DNA from: Polyangia bacterium
GTDB lineage: Bacteria > Myxococcota_A > Polyangia > Nannocystales > Nannocystaceae
Direction of reading: 5' to 3'
Length of the DNA stretch: 64,000 nt
Assembly: GCA_030424595.1 (NCBI GenBank)
Contig: JAUHWG010000016.1
Location: forward strand, 124,001 to 188,000
The translations under genes were made by a program, and so were the position numbers. Shown piece by piece: positions 28,214-36,732 of this stretch (position 1 is its first letter; every line of letters begins with the position of its first letter). Under the pieces are notes generated by a model. The model was not told the DNA's origin. It saw nothing but the letters and a program-made list of their open reading frames with translations, and made no database searches.

Positions 28214-28633
28214 CTACTCGCCGATGATCTTGATCAGGACCCGCTTGCGTCGACGGCCGTCGAACTCGCCGTAGAAGATCTGCTCCCAGGGCCCGAAGTC
28301 GAGCTTCCCCTCGGTGATCGCGACGACGACCTCGCGGCCCATCACCTGCCGCTTGAGGTGCGCGTCGCCGTTGTCCTCGCCGGTCAGGTTGTGGCGATAG
28401 TGATCGGTCGGCGCGTGCGGTGCGAGCCCCTCGAGCCAGCGATCGTAGTCGTGGAGGAGCCCGCGCTCGTCGTCGTTGATGTAGACGCTCGCCGTGATGT
28501 GCATCGCGTTGACCAGGCAGAGGCCCTCCTGGACGCCGCTCTTGGCCAGCGCCGCCTCGACCTTGGGGGTGATGTTGATGTAGGCGCGGCGGGACTCGGC
28601 GCAGATCCAGAGCTCTTCACGGTAGGACTTCAT
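28214..28633 (-). CDS. YjbQ family protein (UPF0047)
   Basis: 139 residues, the normal size of the family. Hallmarks are NAMHITASVYIND, YRHNLTGEDNGDAHLKRQ, GREVVVAI and GPWEQIFYGEFDG. YjbQ proteins form trimers and have weak thiamine-phosphate synthase activity in vitro; the physiological role is unsettled. ATG 28633 is chosen because the segment upstream is Arg/Pro-rich and not homologous. CATCCT lies 6 bases upstream and no ribosome site is seen. The gene converges on rpmB. Confidence 0.9.
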   Translation of the reverse strand: MKSYREELWICAESRRAYINITPKVEAALAKSGVQEGLCLVNAMHITASVYINDDERGLLHDYDRWLEGLAPHAPTDHYRHNLTGEDNGDAHLKRQVMGREVVVAITEGKLDFGPWEQIFYGEFDGRRRKRVLIKIIGE

Positions 28634-28760
28634 CGCCGGAGGATGCCACGGCGACGCTCCGGCGAGGTCTCGGGCGAAGCCCCTGGGCCCGCGCGACATC
28701 CCGGGTCGCGGCGCGGTGAGGCCGGCGCTCGTGGGGGTCGCCCCGCGAAGGACCCGCAGC

Positions 28761-30302
28761 TCAGCGGCGGCGTCGCCAGTGGGGCATCGACCCGTGCGGC
28801 GCGTGGAAGTACTTCACCGGCGAGACGAAGCGGAAGTTGGTCACCCGGCTGGTGTAGACGCAGGCGTAGGCGTCGACCTGGTCGCCGAAGCGGCTGGTGT
28901 CCTTGCGCGAGGCGAAGAGCGAGCCCCAGTACTTGTTGAAGGCGCCGTCGATCTCGCCGATCCGCCGGCGCAGGGTGTCGGCGGTCTCCTCCTCGTACTT
29001 GCGCAGGCGCTCGAAGCGATGGCGGAGCTGGTTGCGGGCCTCGTCCAGGGCTGCGTCGGCGGTCGCGTGCTCGACCCCGGTCTTGACCAGCTCGGCGGCG
29101 GTCATCCGCGAGAGCAGGCGGGCGAGGTAGCGCAGGGCGGTGATCTCGTCGGTCAGCTTGATCTGGAGCTGCGAGAGGTGCTGGATCTCTTCGAGGGTGA
29201 TCTGGCGGGCGTAGCGGACCTCGAGGTCGTGCTCGAGGTCGTCGATGATCAGCGCCGTCCGCCAACCGGAGCTCTTCTTCGAGCGGACGATGTCGCCGTA
29301 GATGTGGTCGCCGACGTAGAGCACCTCGTCGGCGTGGACCCCCATCGCCCTCTGTAGGCCGGCCTGGTTGCCGCCCTGGTAGATCCGGCCGCGGCGGGGC
29401 TCGGCGACCGGAGCACCGATCGGCTGACCCTGGATGTCGAGCTCCTGGAAGGGCTCCTGCTTGGTGAAGAAGCCGGGCTTGCGCGAGCCGACGACGATCC
29501 AGTCGAAGTAGGAGTGCCAGGTCTCGTAGGTCGAGAGCTGATCGCCGAGGAGGCAGGTGAGGACCGCGTCGGAGTAGGGATAGAACGAGTTGGTCAGGAG
29601 GAAGAGGCGCTTGCCGGCGGAGCGGAACTTGTGGAGCGTCGCCCCGAGCTCCGGGTCGACCTCAAAGAAGCGCGACGGATCGGCCATGATCTGGCCCTTG
29701 ATCGAGTTGTCCTGGTGCGAGAGGTCGATGCACTCGCGGACGTCGTTCCACGCCTGGTTGTAGGTGGGCAGCGGCGTCTCCGACCAGAGGCTTGGGGCGC
29801 TGTCGATGAGGTCGACGATCTCGGCGAAGAGGTTGACCTCTGGCAGCGAGAAGAGGGTGTCGACCGGGGCGAAGCGCTCATGCTCCATGCCGAGGCGCTG
29901 GGCCCGGTAGAGCGCCTTCCGCTCGGGCCGCGAGAGCAGGCGCTTGCCGTGGTAGGCGGTGCCGACGTAGCCGTGACGGTCCATCTTGACGACGTTGCCG
30001 TAGGTCTTGTCGACCATGAGCCCGCGGATCGCGAACTCTGGATCGGCGCGGATCGTCTGGAGCTGCTCCGGGTAGCCGCGGGCGAGCAGCTTGGCGACGG
30101 TGGTGTCGAGCGAGAGCCGCTCGAGCTCCGCCTGGCGGTAGATCGCCAGGGTGTAGTCCATGTCAAAGCCGACCGCGAGGATCCGCTCAAAGGCGAGATC
30201 ACGGTTGGTGAAGATCCGCGAGGTGTAGGGGGCTTCGACGTCGAGGTCGGCGTCGAAGAGGAGCCTACGGAGCGGTTGGGGGAGCCCAGCGTCGATGGAC
30301 AT
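28761..30302 (-). CDS. HAD-superfamily purine 5'-nucleotidase-like protein
   Basis: 513 residues, matching the cN-II / HAD-IG 5'-nucleotidase family in length. Motif I is FDMDYTLA near residue 47 (nucleophile Asp and acid Asp). Later come LLTNSFY (motif II Ser/Thr region) and YVGDHIYGDIVRSKK (motif III/IV acidic residues), followed by a long helical C-terminus. Family enzymes dephosphorylate IMP/GMP in the cytoplasm. ATG 30302 is preferred; GTG 30323 is in frame. TAGGCT lies 11 bases upstream of the ATG. It ends 127 bases before YjbQ on the same strand. Confidence 0.88.
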   Translation of the reverse strand: MSIDAGLPQPLRRLLFDADLDVEAPYTSRIFTNRDLAFERILAVGFDMDYTLAIYRQAELERLSLDTTVAKLLARGYPEQLQTIRADPEFAIRGLMVDKTYGNVVKMDRHGYVGTAYHGKRLLSRPERKALYRAQRLGMEHERFAPVDTLFSLPEVNLFAEIVDLIDSAPSLWSETPLPTYNQAWNDVRECIDLSHQDNSIKGQIMADPSRFFEVDPELGATLHKFRSAGKRLFLLTNSFYPYSDAVLTCLLGDQLSTYETWHSYFDWIVVGSRKPGFFTKQEPFQELDIQGQPIGAPVAEPRRGRIYQGGNQAGLQRAMGVHADEVLYVGDHIYGDIVRSKKSSGWRTALIIDDLEHDLEVRYARQITLEEIQHLSQLQIKLTDEITALRYLARLLSRMTAAELVKTGVEHATADAALDEARNQLRHRFERLRKYEEETADTLRRRIGEIDGAFNKYWGSLFASRKDTSRFGDQVDAYACVYTSRVTNFRFVSPVKYFHAPHGSMPHWRRRR

Positions 30303-30479
30303 GCGGACCGACGAGCCTAGCACCCTGATCTCTCACCGGCCCCCGGGCTCCGAGGTGCATTCCCGCGCAGGGATCCGCTCAAGCGCGATCGCGATCGCAT
30401 CGACAATCGCCCTCATCAGGCTGTCTTTTACCGCGCGATTGTAAACACTGTGAGTTACTACGGTGTCTAGAATTGTCCC

Positions 30480-30518
30480 CTGGCGTACATGATTGCATCA
30501 CTTCGTAGGCTGGCGTAC
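30480..30518. promoter_or_regulatory. Direct CTGGCGTAC repeats, 30 bp apart, upstream of the Crp/Fnr regulator
   Basis: The 9-base CTGGCGTAC occurs at 30480-30488 and 30510-30518, each followed a few bases later by GCATC. The second copy overlaps the candidate -10 (TACCGT). A spacing of 30 bases is close to three helical turns. These could be operator half-sites for the downstream regulator itself. Confidence 0.45.
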
Positions 30519-30521
30519 CGT
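30493..30521 (+). promoter_or_regulatory. Candidate promoter of the Crp/Fnr regulator
   Basis: TTGCAT (30493-30498), 17-base spacer, TACCGT (30516-30521), 16 bases before GTG 30538. Confidence 0.5.
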
Positions 30522-30537
30522 GCATCCCCCCTGAGAA

Positions 30538-31248
30538 GTGCCCGTGCAGAACACCATCACAAAAGACGAGAAGCGCGCCCTTTGGTACCTGCGGAAGATA
30601 CCGCTGCTCGAAAACATCCCCCCCGAGCGCCTCGCTGAGCTCGCCGGGCAGGTCGAGATCCGCGAGATCAAGCGTCGCCAGGTCATCTACCTCCCGGGGG
30701 ATCCGGGCGACCGGGTGTTCTTCATCAACGGCGGACGGGTGAAGTGCTCCAAGGTCTCCCGTGACGGCAAGGAGCTGACCCTCGCCTACCGCGGCGCCGG
30801 CGAGCTCTTCGGCGAGCTCTGCGTCTTCGACGGGGTCCCCCGCGAGGAGATGGCGGAGGCGATGAAGAACGCGATCATCACCGAGCTACCGCGCGAGCTC
30901 TTTCATGAGCTGCTGATGTCGGACACGGCCTTCACGTTCCGCTTCGCGACGGTGGTCGGGCAGCGTCGACGGCAGATGGAGACGAAGCTCGAGCACCTGG
31001 TCTTCCGCGACGTCCACGCGAAGCTGGCGGCGCTGCTGATCGAGCTGGCCGGGCAGTACGGGGTGGAGTGCGAGCAAGGGGTGCAGATCGGGCTGAAGAT
31101 CACGCATCAGGAGATGGCGAACCTGATCGGGTCGACGCGGGAGACGATCTCGTTGACCCTGGCTCAGTTCAAGAAGCGGCACTTGCTCGATCTGCTCGGG
31201 CGTACGGTGGTGCTCATCGATCAGGACGGGCTTCAGGCGATGACCTGA
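30538..31248 (+). CDS. Crp/Fnr family transcriptional regulator
   Basis: 236 residues from GTG 30538 (GTG 30544 is equally possible). The N-terminal cyclic-nucleotide-binding-like beta roll includes LLENIPPE, IYLPGDPGDRVFFINGGRVK and GELFGELCVFDG. A dimer helix follows at about 120-150, then a Crp-type winged helix whose recognition region reads ITHQEMANLIGSTRETIS. There is no N-terminal cysteine cluster, so it is not an oxygen-sensing Fnr. The cAMP-contact arginine of Crp is not obvious, so the ligand is unknown. Its neighbours are the divergent 5'-nucleotidase and the convergent DUF1592 operon. Confidence 0.92.
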   Translation: MPVQNTITKDEKRALWYLRKIPLLENIPPERLAELAGQVEIREIKRRQVIYLPGDPGDRVFFINGGRVKCSKVSRDGKELTLAYRGAGELFGELCVFDGVPREEMAEAMKNAIITELPRELFHELLMSDTAFTFRFATVVGQRRRQMETKLEHLVFRDVHAKLAALLIELAGQYGVECEQGVQIGLKITHQEMANLIGSTRETISLTLAQFKKRHLLDLLGRTVVLIDQDGLQAMT

Positions 31249-31324
31249 GCGCTCTTCGTCTTGCGGCTTTCGGTCGTTTGCCGCCTCTGCGAGGACGGGC
31301 CCTCGGCCCGCGGTCTGGCGGCGA

Positions 31325-33775
31325 TCAGTACTCGAGGCAGAAGCCGAAGGAGGTCGACTGCTGGGGCTCGACGGAGGCGTTGTAGGCCTCGCCGACGAAG
31401 CGGGTTCGGTCGCCTTCGGCGCTGGCGATGGAGTTCCAGTTGTTGACCAGGGCGCCGGGGAGGTCGAGGAGGGCGTACCAGGTGATCGCCGCGCCGCTGG
31501 TGTTGGTGATCGTGACGGTGTCGCACTCGCCGGCGGGCCACATCGAGTCGACGTTGATCATGACCTCGATGCCCTCGGGGGCGTCGGGCTCGTCGCCGCC
31601 GGAGTCGCCGGAGTCGCCGGAGTCGCCGGAGTCGCCGGAGTCGCCGGAATCGCTGGCATTACCGTCGGAGTCCGAGCCGCCCGAGCCGTCGCTGCTGCCG
31701 TCGGAGTCGGTGTCGGAGCCCGAGCCGCTGTCGTCCGGAAGCTCTGCGATCTCCCCGGTCCGCAGGCGGAAGTAGGGCGAGCGGACGAGGGCGAGGACCA
31801 GGCTGTCGAGGCGCCCCTCGGACTCGGTGAAGGCGTCCAGGAGCTCGTCGCGGGCGCAGGCGAGGTCGCCGGGGTCGGCGGTGCCGAGGACGAAGCGCGA
31901 CCATTGATCGACATAGCAGGCGTGGACCTCTTCGCTGGCGGCGAGGAGCCCGGCGAGCTCGGCGACGCCCGTGAAGGTGCCGTCGGAGCTGGCGGTGTGG
32001 AGGATCTCGCCGGAGTCGTCGATCGGGTGGACACCGTCGAGCACGCGGTGACGGCCGACCGCGTCGAAGCCCTCGAAGGCGAAGCCCAGGGGATCGATGA
32101 GCTGATGACAGCCAGCGCAGGTCGCGTCCTCGGAGTGCTGCGAGTAGCGCTCGCGGGTGCTGAGATCGGGGTCGACCGGCGGCGGCGAAGCGTCGACCGA
32201 GGGGGGCGGCGGCGGCATGTGCTGGCAGAGGAAGCGCTCGCGGACGAGGAGGCCGCGGTGGATCGGCGACGATGAGGTCGGCAGCGCGTGGGTGGTCAGG
32301 GTCGCGCCGTGGGTGAGGATCCCGGCGCCAGCGCCCTTGCTCCGCTCGACCCGGATGAACCCCTCGGGATCGGCGTCGCCGCTGGCGGACTGACCGTAGT
32401 AGGTCGCGAGCTCGGGGGTCATGAAGCTGGTCGAGCTGGTCAGCAGATCGCTGAGGCTGCCGCCGCCGGCGAAGACGTCGGCGACGAAGCGGTGGGCCTC
32501 GCCCTTCATCGCCGCGCGGATGCTCTCGTCGAGCTCGGGGTAGAGCATCGGGTCGCGGGTGACGAGGTCGAGGCGATCGAGGCCGAGCCACTCGTCGGCG
32601 AAGCGGAGGACGTTGGCCTCGGCGCGGGGGTCGGCGAGGAGGCGCTCGGCCTCGGCCTCCAAGACCTCGGGATCGGCGATGCTGCCGTCGTCGGCGAGGG
32701 CCCGCAGGGAGGCGTCCGGGGCCGCGCCGAGGATCAGGTAGGAGAGCTCGCTGGCCAGCTCATGCGGGGTGAGGGCGTAGTTGCCGTCGCCGGTCGCCTG
32801 CCCGAGCTCGGTGCGGTAGAGGAAGCCCGGCGCCTGGAGGATCGCGGCGGTGGTCCAGCGGATCCCCTCGGCGAAGCCGTCCTCCTCGGCGACCTCCGAG
32901 TAGAGGCCGAGGTAGCGGCTGCGCTCGGCGTCCGTGAGCGGCCGGCGGAAGGCGCGTCCGCCGAAGTCGTCGATGAAGTCCGCAGCGCAGGCCTCTTCGC
33001 CGTCTCCGACCGGATCGCAGGGGAGGTGGCTGTTGAGGTCGGTGACGAGCACGTCGGCCATCGTCTCGGCGGCCTCGCGGTACTGCTCGGCGAGGAGCCC
33101 CGAGACCTTGAGGGCGGCGGCGTTGTTGGTGTAGCCGTCGACGACGTTGTCGGGGGCGAAGCTCACGCCGAGCTCGACGGGGGCGCCGAGGAGGTCGTCG
33201 ACGCTCTGCTTGTACTCGCGGTGGTCGAGGCGGCGGACCCGACGGGCGCCGGCGCCGTTGGCATCGCAGGTGAGCGCGTCCTCCTCCTCGTCGCAGGCGT
33301 AGGTCCCGGTCGCGCGGGCCACCCACTGCTCGAGCGCGGCGAACTCGGGGTTGTCGCGGGTCAGGATCTCGCCGCCCTTGTGGCCGTCGGCGTGCTCGTT
33401 GCTCGGCTTGAGCAGGAAGAGGGAGCTGTCGCCGATGAGCTCGCGGGCGAGCGGCAGGGTCACCTCCATGTTGTGCTCGATGTAGCCCTCCTGGTCGTCG
33501 CCCCAGAGGACCATCCGCGAGTCCTTGGCCAGGCCCTCGGCGTTGTGACAGCCCGCGCAGCGGGTCGAGAGCACCGGGCCCCAGACGTGGCGCTCGAAGT
33601 ACTCCTGGTCGGAGGGGCAGCTCGTGGTCTCGTCCTCGTCGCCGCCGTTGCAGCCGGCGAGCGCCGCCGCGGCGAAGCCTAGGCTGAGGAGCAGCGCGCG
33701 ACCGCGGAGCGGGCGGCGGGGACGGCTGCTCGTCGGATCGCCAGGGGGGGTGCTGAGCGAGGTCATGGTCTTCAT
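31325..33775 (-). CDS. DUF1592-family lipoprotein with two CXXCH motifs and a C-terminal CBM2-like domain
   Basis: 816 residues. Lipobox LAGC (Cys 42); a cytochrome-like N-terminal domain with CAGCH at 73-77; then the chain of domains usually labelled DUF1587 (RRLDHREYKQSV), DUF1595, DUF1592 (APGFLYRTELG), DUF1588 (RGLLVRERFLCQ) and DUF1585, with a second CAGCH in the C-terminal third. A Ser/Asp/Gly linker with SGD repeats follows. The last 80 residues look like a CBM2 (cellulose-binding type) beta sandwich: two terminal Cys, a W-N segment and a final Pro...FGF. The biochemical role of DUF1592 proteins is unknown. It is the second gene after DUF1552 (40-base gap). Confidence 0.85.
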   Translation of the reverse strand: MKTMTSLSTPPGDPTSSRPRRPLRGRALLLSLGFAAAALAGCNGGDEDETTSCPSDQEYFERHVWGPVLSTRCAGCHNAEGLAKDSRMVLWGDDQEGYIEHNMEVTLPLARELIGDSSLFLLKPSNEHADGHKGGEILTRDNPEFAALEQWVARATGTYACDEEEDALTCDANGAGARRVRRLDHREYKQSVDDLLGAPVELGVSFAPDNVVDGYTNNAAALKVSGLLAEQYREAAETMADVLVTDLNSHLPCDPVGDGEEACAADFIDDFGGRAFRRPLTDAERSRYLGLYSEVAEEDGFAEGIRWTTAAILQAPGFLYRTELGQATGDGNYALTPHELASELSYLILGAAPDASLRALADDGSIADPEVLEAEAERLLADPRAEANVLRFADEWLGLDRLDLVTRDPMLYPELDESIRAAMKGEAHRFVADVFAGGGSLSDLLTSSTSFMTPELATYYGQSASGDADPEGFIRVERSKGAGAGILTHGATLTTHALPTSSSPIHRGLLVRERFLCQHMPPPPPSVDASPPPVDPDLSTRERYSQHSEDATCAGCHQLIDPLGFAFEGFDAVGRHRVLDGVHPIDDSGEILHTASSDGTFTGVAELAGLLAASEEVHACYVDQWSRFVLGTADPGDLACARDELLDAFTESEGRLDSLVLALVRSPYFRLRTGEIAELPDDSGSGSDTDSDGSSDGSGGSDSDGNASDSGDSGDSGDSGDSGDSGGDEPDAPEGIEVMINVDSMWPAGECDTVTITNTSGAAITWYALLDLPGALVNNWNSIASAEGDRTRFVGEAYNASVEPQQSTSFGFCLEY
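31598..31650. repeat. 9-bp repeat encoding the SGD linker
   Basis: About six copies of GCCGGAGTC encode consecutive Ser-Gly-Asp triplets between the DUF1585 region and the CBM2-like domain. Confidence 0.8.
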
Positions 33776-33815
33776 CGTCGTGGCCTTGTGCTTGGGCGTA
33801 GGGAGATCGTCGGGG

Positions 33816-35117
33816 TCAGGCGCTCAGGCCCGAGAGGGGGCCGGTGCCGTAGGCGGGGTCGCCGAAGCTCTCGTTGGTCAGGCCCATCGCCTGGCAGATC
33901 GAGACGAGGAGCTTGCCGTGGGACTCGCCGGGGAAGCTGAGGTGCCGCCCGGGGCTCAGGTAGCCGCCGGCGCCCCCGGCGAGGACGAAGGGCACGCCCT
34001 TGCAGACGTGGGCTCGGCTGTCGCCCATCTCCTTGGCCCAGAGGACCAGCGTGTTGTCGAGCATCGTCCCGTCGCCGCCGGGCTCCGGGGTCGCCGCGAG
34101 CTTGCCGACGAAGTACGCGAACTGCTCGGCGAACCACCGCTCGGCGGCGACGAAGTTGGCGACGCCGGCGACGTTGGAGTCGTCGATGTGGGAGAGGGAG
34201 TGGTGGCCGTCGCTGATCCCGAGCCAGGACGGGACCATCGGCGAGACCGTGTGCGACCACTGGATCGAGGCGACCCGGGTCATGTCGCAGGCGAGCGCCG
34301 TGGCGAGGAGGTCCATCTGCACCTTGCCGACGTCGGGGAAGGCGCTGTTGTCGTAGGGGGAGAGCGCGGCGGGGGCGTCCGGGAGGGCGCAGCCGAGGCC
34401 GCCGCCGGCGAGGCCCTGCTCGACCTGCGCGAGCGCCTCGAGGTGGGCATCGAGCTTGGGGCGCTCCTCCGCGCCGAGTCGGCGCCGCAGATCGCCGGCC
34501 TCGTCCACCAGGAGGTCGACGACCCGCGCGCGCCGGGCCTTGATCTTGGCCGCGGCATCGTCTCCGCCGACGAAGTCGCCGAAGAGCCGGCTGTAGACGT
34601 GGGCGGGGTCGTCGTCGGGGGTGACGAATTGCCCGGGGGCGCTGTAGCTCATCCGCGTCTGGTTGTTGCCGCCCCAGGCGGAGGTCTGGACGCCGAGCTC
34701 CAGGGAGGCGAAGCGGGTCGGGGCGGCGAGCTCCTTGGCGACGTACTGATCGAGGGACATCCCCCCGGACTCGTGGCCCACAGCGCCCTTGGCGGTCAGC
34801 ATCGCCGCCATCCCGCCCTCGTGGTTGTCGGCGCCGAAGAAGTCGAGGCCGCTGACGATCGTGAGCTGGTCGCGGATCTCCTCGAGCGGCTCCAGGATCG
34901 ATCCGGGCGCGAAGGTGAAGTCCGCCTCGCCGCCGCCGGGGGTCCAGTGGGCGGGGACGGTCCCGTTCGGCGAGAAGAAGACGACCAGGCGCGTCGCGGT
35001 GCCGCCCCCGGCTGCGCGAGAGGAGCGCGGCCTGGCGAGGAGGTCGACGAAGGGGGCTGCGACGAGGCCGATGCCGAGGCCCCGGATGAGTTCACGCCTA
35101 CCGAAGGTTCGAGCCAT
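33816..35117 (-). CDS. DUF1552 protein, Tat-type export
   Basis: 433 residues. The N-terminus reads RRELIRGLGIGLVAAPF, a twin-arginine signal, as is usual for DUF1552 proteins. The domain includes FFSPNGTVPAHWTP near 48, LTIVSGLDFFGADNHEGGM near 88-106 and DNTLVLWAKEMGDSRAH near 350, all family hallmarks. It belongs to the alkaline-phosphatase/sulfatase-like fold group; the enzyme activity is not established. It lies directly upstream of the DUF1592 gene, the conserved partnership in planctomycetes and myxobacteria. No ribosome site is visible. A perfect palindrome CAGGGCGCCCTG (35131-35142) lies 14 bases before the start. Confidence 0.9.
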   Translation of the reverse strand: MARTFGRRELIRGLGIGLVAAPFVDLLARPRSSRAAGGGTATRLVVFFSPNGTVPAHWTPGGGEADFTFAPGSILEPLEEIRDQLTIVSGLDFFGADNHEGGMAAMLTAKGAVGHESGGMSLDQYVAKELAAPTRFASLELGVQTSAWGGNNQTRMSYSAPGQFVTPDDDPAHVYSRLFGDFVGGDDAAAKIKARRARVVDLLVDEAGDLRRRLGAEERPKLDAHLEALAQVEQGLAGGGLGCALPDAPAALSPYDNSAFPDVGKVQMDLLATALACDMTRVASIQWSHTVSPMVPSWLGISDGHHSLSHIDDSNVAGVANFVAAERWFAEQFAYFVGKLAATPEPGGDGTMLDNTLVLWAKEMGDSRAHVCKGVPFVLAGGAGGYLSPGRHLSFPGESHGKLLVSICQAMGLTNESFGDPAYGTGPLSGLSA

Positions 35118-35130
35118 GTCGTGGAGGTGA

Positions 35131-35142
35131 CAGGGCGCCCTG
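35131..35142. promoter_or_regulatory. 12-bp palindrome before the DUF1552 start
   Basis: CAGGGCGCCCTG reads the same on both strands and ends 14 bases from the start codon. It may be an operator or may hide the translation start. A chance event in GC-rich DNA is possible. Confidence 0.35.
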
Positions 35143-35211
35143 CGAACGGATGAAAAAAAGTGAGGAGGGGCGAGGAGGCGGTTGACGGGGCGCGATATCG
35201 TGGGCCCGCGC

Positions 35212-35365
35212 CCACGGTCAGGCTGCGTCCACGGTCAGGCTGCGTCCACGGTCAGGCTGCGTCCACGGTCAGGCTGCGTCCACAGGCCGCGTCCACGGTC
35301 AGGCTGCGTCCACGGTCAGGCTGCGCCCCGGTCAGGCTCGCGCCCCGAGTCAGGCCGTGCCCGCG
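35212..35365. repeat. 17-bp tandem repeat array
   Basis: The unit CCACGGTCAGGCTGCGT occurs in four perfect copies (35212-35279), then a 13-base deletion variant, one further perfect and one near-perfect copy, and a degenerate tail. There are no spacers between units, so it is not a CRISPR array. It lies in non-coding DNA between two minus-strand genes. Confidence 0.88.
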
Positions 35366-35540
35366 ATCCGATCGCATCTGCACTGGCTGAGGCCCGGCTA
35401 GGCTGCCAAATTCCGAGCGCAGCTTGAGGCGGGGCGAGAGGGCTTCGATGTGGCGCTCGGCGGGCGCGCGAGCGCTCACTTCGCGGGGGCGTGGCTGATC
35501 TGCCGGTATGCAGCGCTGGGTGAAATCGCCGACCGGTCGC

Positions 35541-36509
35541 CTAGCGGACCATGATCATCCCCTGCTTGTCCTTGACGAGGCCGCCGTTCGGGCAGTCGTC
35601 ATAGTAGGTGTCGAACCGGTCATGCCTCAGCCCGAAGTCGGCGTTGTTCGCGTTCTTGTCGCGGAGCCAAAACGTATCGGCCTTCAGGGTGTTGCCGATA
35701 AAGGTGAACATGGTCGGGCCTCCGACTGGCTGGCATTGCCCCTTCACCGCGCCGACATACGTCGTCTCGATCCCGGCGACGCCGAAGGTCGGGACGAGGT
35801 CGGCGGGGACCCCTAGCCGATAGACGTACTCGCCCCAGGCCTTTCCCCCGTCGTAGCTGCCGATCAGGATCTCCGTGAACTCGAAGGGGTGGAGGTGAAA
35901 CCCGAGGGAGTAGGGGACCTGATCGTCGTTGACGTCGCCGGTCTGGGCCTGCCAGCCGAAGGAGCCCGCGGCCCCCGCGGGGGCGGAGCGTCCGGCGAGG
36001 AGCCAGCCGCCGCCCGCTGTCTCGAGATCGCAGTAGACCTCGACGGGCTCCAATCCGCTCGGGTTTTGCAGCTCGTAGACGCCGCTCTCCTGCGGCATGC
36101 CTTCCGCCTTCAAGAGCTCCAGGAGGGCGTCGCAGCTGGTCACCGGGAAGTCGGCCTCGTCGTCGCCGGTGGTCGAGCCTGTCGAGGTGGAGCCCGTGGT
36201 GGTGGTGATCGTGGTGGCCGCGGAGGTGGAGCTCATCGTGGTCGACGTCTCGCCGGTCGTCGTCGAGGTCGTCGAGGTCGTCGAGGTCGTCGAGGTCGTC
36301 GCGGTGGCGGAGGTGGAGCTCTCAAAGGTCGTCGACGAGCCCGCGCTGGAGCCCGACTCGGTCACTGAGGTCGGCGGATACTCGTCGTAGCTCGGCGACA
36401 GGAGGATGCACCCCTGCAGCGCGGGGCCGAGGAGCGAGGCGAGGGCGAGGTCGCGGGCTAGCCCTCGCGGACGCCGCGACTCGGCGCCTTTGTGATCTGA
36501 GAGTCCCAT
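35541..36509 (-). CDS. Fibrinogen-like (YCDxxxxGGGW) lipoprotein
   Basis: 322 residues. Lipobox LQGC near residue 34, then a Thr/Ser linker (about 50-120), then a fibrinogen-related domain: CDALLELLKAEG, GVYELQNPSG, VYCDLETAGGGWLLAGRS. These correspond to the conserved N-terminal subdomain of fibrinogen C-terminal domains (VYCDM-x-T-x-GGGW). The rest resembles the myxobacterial fibrinogen-like family, including a DCPNGGLV segment near the end. Such domains often bind sugars or surfaces; the role here is unknown. Upstream, GGATCCAGAG occurs twice 14 bases apart (36515-36524, 36529-36538). GTCGTCGAG repeats at about 36255-36300 encode part of the Thr/Ser linker. Confidence 0.86.
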   Translation of the reverse strand: MGLSDHKGAESRRPRGLARDLALASLLGPALQGCILLSPSYDEYPPTSVTESGSSAGSSTTFESSTSATATTSTTSTTSTTSTTTGETSTTMSSTSAATTITTTTGSTSTGSTTGDDEADFPVTSCDALLELLKAEGMPQESGVYELQNPSGLEPVEVYCDLETAGGGWLLAGRSAPAGAAGSFGWQAQTGDVNDDQVPYSLGFHLHPFEFTEILIGSYDGGKAWGEYVYRLGVPADLVPTFGVAGIETTYVGAVKGQCQPVGGPTMFTFIGNTLKADTFWLRDKNANNADFGLRHDRFDTYYDDCPNGGLVKDKQGMIMVR

Positions 36510-36732
36510 CCGTCGGATCCAGAGTGTGGGATCCAGAGCGCCCGATCAAGGGAGGCGAGGAGCCCTCGGGCGCCGCCAGGTCGCGCAGCGGTGAAGCTCA
36601 ATGCGGGTCTCCTGACCTGTTCTAGCGGCCAGGAGATGCGGTCTTGTCCCTCCCCGCCGGGGGCGGGGGCTTTCACCCTCAGGGGGCGCAGGTGTTCGCG
36701 CCAAGCCTCCGACCCGAGGGTGTCGGGGGGCG

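Larger units (their letters stand above)
35118..35540. other. 423-base spacer with tandem repeats
   Basis: The part near 35143-35165 has an A run (TGAAAAAAAGTGAGGAGG). The middle holds the 17-bp repeat array. No gene is convincing; the frames through the repeats translate to simple Gly/Arg/Ser/Pro repeats. Confidence 0.6.

Noticed and set aside
35212..35365. CRISPR-like array
   Set aside because: Units are directly adjacent with no unique spacers, and no cas genes are near; it is a minisatellite.
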